Shown here piece by piece: positions 6,577-9,671 of a stretch of DNA of 9,671 nucleotides. How positions within the stretch are numbered: position 1 is the first letter of the stretch; each line of letters starts with the position of its first letter. The stretch is from Akkermansia sp. (GTDB lineage Bacteria; Verrucomicrobiota; Verrucomicrobiia; Verrucomicrobiales; Akkermansiaceae): positions 1 to 9,671 of the forward strand of contig JAFNWZ010000315.1 in NCBI GenBank assembly GCA_017379255.1, read 5' to 3'. The notes beneath the pieces were generated by a model. The model was not told the DNA's origin. It worked only from the letters and a program-made list of their open reading frames with translations, and searched no databases. A program made the position numbers and the translations under genes.

Positions 6577-7992
6577 ATGTTACATCTATACGATACACAG
6601 TCGGGGGCGATGAAGCCCGTGCAGGCGGAAGACGGCAAGCAGCTGCGCTTCTACTGTTGCGGCCCCACCGTGTATGCCGCCGCCCATATCGGCAATTTCC
6701 GCACCTTCGTGGTGCAGGATGTCTTCCGCCGCGTGGTGGAACTGGGCGGCCTGCGTACCAAGCATGTGCGTAACCTCACCGATGTGGACGACAAGACCAT
6801 CCGCAATTCCCAGGCCCAGGGCATGCCGCTGGGCGAATATACAGCCAAGTGGACAGCCAAGTTCCACGATGACTGCAAGGCGCTCAACTGCCTTTCCCCG
6901 CACGTGGAGCCCAGCGCCGTGGGGCACATCAAAGAGCAGCTCGATATCGTCCAGAACCTCATGGACAAAGGCCACGCCTACCAGAGTGAGGACGGCTCCG
7001 TCTACTTCCGCATTTCCTCTTACGCTGAATACGGGCAGCTGGCCCACCTTGACCGCCAGGAACTCGACCTCGGCAAGACCGCCCAGACCCGAGCCGATAC
7101 GGATGAGTACGAAAAAGACAGCGTGGCCGACTTCGTGCTCTGGAAAGCCCGCCGCCCGGAGGACGGCCCCAACTTCTGGCCCTCCCCCTGGGGCGAGGGA
7201 CGCCCCGGCTGGCATCTGGAATGCTCTGCCATGAGCCACAAGTACCTCGGCGATACCTTTGACCTGCACTCCGGTGGTGTCGACCTCGTGTTCCCTCACC
7301 ATGAGAACGAAATTGCCCAGAGCCGCTGCGCCTGCGGTGGCCACTTTGCCCGCCACTGGTTCCACGTGACCCACCTGCTGGTGGATGGCGCCAAGATGAG
7401 CAAGAGCCTGGGCAACATGTACACCCTCGACCAGCTGCAGGAAATGGGCTACACCCCCGCCGCTCTGCGCTATGTGCTGGCAGGGGCCTACTACCGCCGC
7501 CCGCTCAACTTCACCCTCACCGGCATGAAGGATGCCACCAGCGCCCTCAACAAACTGGGGCGTTTCGACAAGGAACTCGCCAAGGCCAGCGGCGCCAAGG
7601 AGCCCACCTACCGCGATTTCGTGAAGAAAGCCCCCACCCTCGGCGCCTTCCAGCCCGCCTGGGACAGTCTGGAGGACGATCTGAACGGTCCGGAAGCCCT
7701 CGGCCATGTGTTCAGCGCCATCAAGGGCATCAAACCTGCCGAAATGGAAGCCGCCGAAGCCGAAAAGGTATGGAAGGCCTTCCGCTTCATCATGGAGGCT
7801 CTTGGTCTGCAATTACCCGACCCCGATGCCGACATCGAAGTGCCGGAGGACATCAAGGCCATTGCCGATGAACGATGGGCCGCGCGTCTGGCCAAGGACT
7901 GGGCCACGGCCGATGCCCTGCGCGGCAAGCTCGCCGGACTCGGCTGGGCCATGAAGGACGGCAAAGACGGCTACAAACTCACCAAGGCATAA
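6577..7992 (+). CDS. cysS: Cysteinyl-tRNA synthetase
   Basis: The 471-residue class I aminoacyl-tRNA synthetase charges tRNA-Cys with cysteine in the cytoplasm; the length is typical. The Rossmann catalytic core holds CGPTVYAAAHIGNFRTF (28-44) with the HIGH-type signature HIGN at 37-40. The KMSKS loop is at 273-277 within GAKMSKSLGN. The zinc ligands that set cysteine specificity can be placed at C28, C216 (WHLECSAMS), H241 and E245 (FPHHENEIAQS). The DALR-like anticodon-binding region and the usual short C-terminal end (ATADALRGKLAGLGWAMKDGKDGYKL) are present, so the gene is complete. The common signature CGPTVYDYAHIGNART is AAAHIGNFRT here, a minor change. The start at 6577 is right after the promoter and agrees with family N-termini. 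The stop is 4 bases before the queF start. Confidence 0.97.
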   Translation: MLHLYDTQSGAMKPVQAEDGKQLRFYCCGPTVYAAAHIGNFRTFVVQDVFRRVVELGGLRTKHVRNLTDVDDKTIRNSQAQGMPLGEYTAKWTAKFHDDCKALNCLSPHVEPSAVGHIKEQLDIVQNLMDKGHAYQSEDGSVYFRISSYAEYGQLAHLDRQELDLGKTAQTRADTDEYEKDSVADFVLWKARRPEDGPNFWPSPWGEGRPGWHLECSAMSHKYLGDTFDLHSGGVDLVFPHHENEIAQSRCACGGHFARHWFHVTHLLVDGAKMSKSLGNMYTLDQLQEMGYTPAALRYVLAGAYYRRPLNFTLTGMKDATSALNKLGRFDKELAKASGAKEPTYRDFVKKAPTLGAFQPAWDSLEDDLNGPEALGHVFSAIKGIKPAEMEAAEAEKVWKAFRFIMEALGLQLPDPDADIEVPEDIKAIADERWAARLAKDWATADALRGKLAGLGWAMKDGKDGYKLTKA

Positions 7993-7996
7993 GATT

Positions 7997-8410
7997 ATGG
8001 ACAACAAAGACCTTTCCCTGCTCGGTAAACACAGCGAATTCTTCCGCAGTCCGGAGGACGCAAAACTCGAAGCATTCCCGAACCGTAGCCCGCAGCGCCG
8101 CTATATCGTCACGCTCGATACGCACGAATTCTCCTCCCTCTGCCCGGTGACAGGCCAGCCCGACAGCTGCCACCTCACCATCACTTACTGCCCGGCAGAA
8201 AAAGTGGTGGAAACCAAGAGTCTCAAATACTACCTCGTTTCCTTCCGCAACTACGCAGCCTTCAACGAACAGGTGGTCAACCGCATTCTGGATGACCTCG
8301 TGGCTGCCGTTGACCCGGCATGGATGAAGGTGACCGGGCGTTTCGGCGCGCGCGGCGGCATCCAGCTCACCTGCGAGGCCGAGCATAATCCCGAGAACCG
8401 CCCTGCATGA
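7997..8410 (+). CDS. queF: NADPH-dependent preQ0 reductase (7-cyano-7-deazaguanine reductase)
   Basis: The 137-residue product belongs to the short, single-domain QueF type (YkvM of Bacillus subtilis). The family reduces the nitrile of preQ0 to the aminomethyl of preQ1, the precursor inserted into tRNA for queuosine. EFSSLCPVTGQPD (44-56) contains the catalytic cysteine C49, which forms the thioimide, and the acid D56. VETKSLKYYLVSFRN (71-85) is the QueF substrate motif, and FGARGGIQLT (116-125) matches the conserved F-x-PRGGI with A for P. At the place of the Bacillus His96-Glu97 pair this protein has N90-E91 (AFNEQ), and N-H-G is N-Y-A, so a residue near the active site differs. The upstream AAGG is a weak ribosome site at 9 bases. 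It follows cysS by 4 bases and overlaps queC by 4, so it belongs to that operon and supplies the step after QueC. Confidence 0.93.
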   Translation: MDNKDLSLLGKHSEFFRSPEDAKLEAFPNRSPQRRYIVTLDTHEFSSLCPVTGQPDSCHLTITYCPAEKVVETKSLKYYLVSFRNYAAFNEQVVNRILDDLVAAVDPAWMKVTGRFGARGGIQLTCEAEHNPENRPA

Positions 8411-9069
8411 AAGTAGCTGTTCTCCTCTCCGGCGGGCTGGATTCCACCACTGCCCTGCACTGGGCGCTGCGCCACCACGAGGTAGTCTGCGCCCTTTCCT
8501 TCGACTACGGCAGCAACCACGCTGCCCGGGAGCTGGCCTGCGCCCGCTGGCAGGCAGAACACTGCGGCGTGCCCTACCACGAGATTGACCTCCGCCCCAT
8601 CTCTGCCCACCTCGAAAGCGCCCTGCTCAGCGGTGCAGACGCTATACCCACCGCTGACTACGCCGAGGAAAACCTGAAGCAGACCGTCGTCCCCTTCCGC
8701 AACGGCATCTTCCTTTCCATTGCCGCCGGCATTGCCGAAAGCAAGGGCGCAGAGGGCCTCGTCATCGCCGCCCACGGCGGAGACCATGCCCTCTACCCCG
8801 ACTGCCGCGAGGAATTCATGGCCGCCATGTCTGCCGCCATTTCGCACGGCACCTACGCCCGGCTGCAGATACTCCGCCCCTTCATCGCCAACTCCAAGGC
8901 TGAAATCACCGCCATCGGCGCAGAACTCGGGGTTGACTTTGCCCACACCTATTCCTGCTACTGCGGCGGTGAGCAGCACTGCGGCCAGTGCGCCACTTGC
9001 CGCGAGCGCCGTCTTTCCTTTGCTGATGCGGGAGTTCCAGACCCGACCCATTATCTGAAACAGGACTGA
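8407..9069 (+). CDS. queC: 7-cyano-7-deazaguanine (preQ0) synthase
   Basis: The 220-residue product is an ATP-dependent amidoligase-type enzyme of the PP-loop superfamily. It turns 7-carboxy-7-deazaguanine into preQ0 using ammonia. The PP-loop SGGLDST is at 8-14, followed by FDYGSNHAAREL (32-43), a variant of FDYGQRH. VPFRNGIFLSIAAG (95-108) replaces the more common VPGRN, and HGGDHALYPDCREEF (123-137) replaces the GxNxxDxSGYPDCR form. I recall both changes from a recognised QueC variant branch, so the enzyme is probably active. The zinc site is SCYCGGEQHCGQCATC, with C184, C192, C195 and C198. The start overlaps the queF stop as ATGA, so it is coupled to queF. The order QueC then QueF gives preQ0 then preQ1. 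queD and queE are not in the window. Confidence 0.94.
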   Translation: MKVAVLLSGGLDSTTALHWALRHHEVVCALSFDYGSNHAARELACARWQAEHCGVPYHEIDLRPISAHLESALLSGADAIPTADYAEENLKQTVVPFRNGIFLSIAAGIAESKGAEGLVIAAHGGDHALYPDCREEFMAAMSAAISHGTYARLQILRPFIANSKAEITAIGAELGVDFAHTYSCYCGGEQHCGQCATCRERRLSFADAGVPDPTHYLKQD

Positions 9070-9130
9070 AGCCCTTTACGTCGCTGTTTTACCCGATTCC
9101 CGTTTTTTTTGCCACAGGAGAGGTCACTAT

Positions 9131-9196
9131 TTGCTTGCTTCCTGCGGCGCAGATGATATAATATCTATAATATCCCCCGATTTAGCGGGATATAAT
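9131..9196 (+). promoter_or_regulatory. AT-rich promoter region with three TATAAT copies
   Basis: TATAAT occurs exactly at 9157-9162, 9166-9171 and 9191-9196. The first has a plausible -35, TTGCTT (9135-9140), with a 16-base spacer, giving a start near 9169 and a leader of about 47 bases. The third has no good -35 but would give a leader of about 13 bases. No Shine-Dalgarno precedes the ATG at 9216. Several alternative starts are possible. Positions 9070-9130 hold only a run of eight T (9103-9110). Confidence 0.5.
9170..9193. repeat. Inverted repeat between two -10 elements
   Basis: ATATCCC (9170-9176) and GGGATAT (9187-9193) form a perfect 7-base inverted repeat around a 10-base centre. It overlaps the end of the second TATAAT and the beginning of the third. 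It could be a protein-binding site or a small hairpin at the 5' end of a transcript from the first promoter. Confidence 0.45.
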
Positions 9197-9215
9197 TTTC
9201 CGAACAGCTTTTGCT

Positions 9216-9671
9216 ATGAAACGAACTTTATTCCTTGCAACCATTCTCGCCAGCTGCCTGGGCAAACTCAACGCAGCAACATATACGAATCTCACTGAAT
9301 CCTGGTGCGATGGAACCAACAACGTCATCTACAATGGGCAAGGATACTTTGCTGTGGAATCAGCAGCCAATACCGAAGTAGAGCTTACCATCAACCTGGA
9401 ATCACTGGTCAGCTATGTGAACTCCAATGACTATTCCGGCAGCTCCTATATGCTGCTTTGGGAAAACAATATCCAGAATTATGGTCTTGGGGACAACGCA
9501 GATACCACCCTCGACACGGGAAAGAGAACCCCCTACATTTCCGGATGGACAACATCTGCCTGGAATGCCGAAACAAATAACATCTCTTACGAGAACCTCA
9601 GTCAATATGCTGTCGATGGCTATGTGACCCTCACATTAACCAACAACAAATCAACTGGCGTCTCTGTAACC
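9216..9671 (+). CDS. 5' part of an exported Asn/Thr-rich surface or secreted protein (3' end outside window)
   Basis: The frame stays open from the ATG at 9216 to the window edge, giving 152 residues. The N-terminus MKRTLFLATILASCLGKLNA is an export signal. Signal peptidase I could cut near residue 20 (LNA before ATY). LASC at 11-14 is also a perfect lipobox, so a lipoprotein with Cys14 at its mature end is possible, although that signal would be short. The mature part is rich in Asn, Thr, Ser, Tyr and Gly, with alternating hydrophobic residues (VELTINLESLV, GYVTLTLTNN), which suggests a beta-structured extracellular or outer-membrane protein. Such N-termini are common among large Verrucomicrobiota autotransporter-like and PEP-CTERM-sorted proteins. 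The C-terminus that would decide is not in the window. Base composition here is more A+T-rich than in the cysS-queC genes. No Shine-Dalgarno is present. Confidence 0.75.
   Translation, partial: MKRTLFLATILASCLGKLNAATYTNLTESWCDGTNNVIYNGQGYFAVESAANTEVELTINLESLVSYVNSNDYSGSSYMLLWENNIQNYGLGDNADTTLDTGKRTPYISGWTTSAWNAETNNISYENLSQYAVDGYVTLTLTNNKSTGVSVT

Noticed and set aside
6586..7812. Long minus-strand open frame of 408 codons opposite cysS
   Set aside because: It lies wholly antisense to a well-matched cysS. It is rich in Gly, Ala, Val and His, as expected when GC-rich codons are read backwards, and shows no family motif.
9084..9110. T-run after queC as an intrinsic terminator
   Set aside because: Eight T follow CCCG, but no GC-rich stem lies directly before them. 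The only pairing found (AAACAG 9058-9063 with CTGTTT 9084-9089) is weak, has a 20-base loop and is separated from the T-run.

Overview
This is a compact chromosomal window from a Gram-negative bacterium with moderately high GC content. The best guess is a member of the Verrucomicrobiota close to Akkermansia. That assignment is an inference: it rests on base composition, on the style of the exported proteins (a short N-terminus of MKRTLFLATILAS type followed by an Asn/Thr-rich beta-like region), on genes with promoters tight against the start codon, and on unfamiliar lipoprotein and ankyrin genes set between housekeeping genes. No mobile element, tRNA, rRNA or CRISPR array is visible, and no gene-free gap exceeds 150 bases.

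Layout. Positions 1-552 (+) hold the 3' end of an unrecognised protein gene. It converges on a minus-strand pair, and both share a strong 13-bp bidirectional hairpin terminator at 611-640. The minus-strand pair is fmt (methionyl-tRNA formyltransferase, 888-1874) followed by a 62-residue ribbon-helix-helix protein (692-880). A 124-base divergent promoter region separates fmt from a plus-strand cluster of three unrecognised envelope genes. These are an ankyrin-repeat lipoprotein (1999-3834), a smaller exported helical protein whose C-terminal half is related to that of the lipoprotein (3871-5154), and a membrane-anchored protein with a large soluble domain (5151-6542, translationally coupled to the gene before it). 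Next come cysS (6577-7992), queF (7997-8410) and queC (8407-9069), packed as an operon. It joins cysteinyl-tRNA synthetase to two enzymes of preQ0/preQ1 (queuosine) synthesis. The window ends in the 5' part of an exported protein gene (9216 to the edge) with an AT-rich upstream region holding three TATAAT copies.

Two things stand out. First, the likely promoters of fmt, the lipoprotein gene and cysS each place the predicted transcription start within a few bases of the start codon, with no Shine-Dalgarno sequence, whereas the overlapped internal gene at 5151 has a strong one. This suggests leaderless or near-leaderless expression of first genes. Second, the three-gene envelope cluster, with its duplicated helical C-terminal domain, is the best candidate here for an undescribed system. 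Its function cannot be read from sequence.
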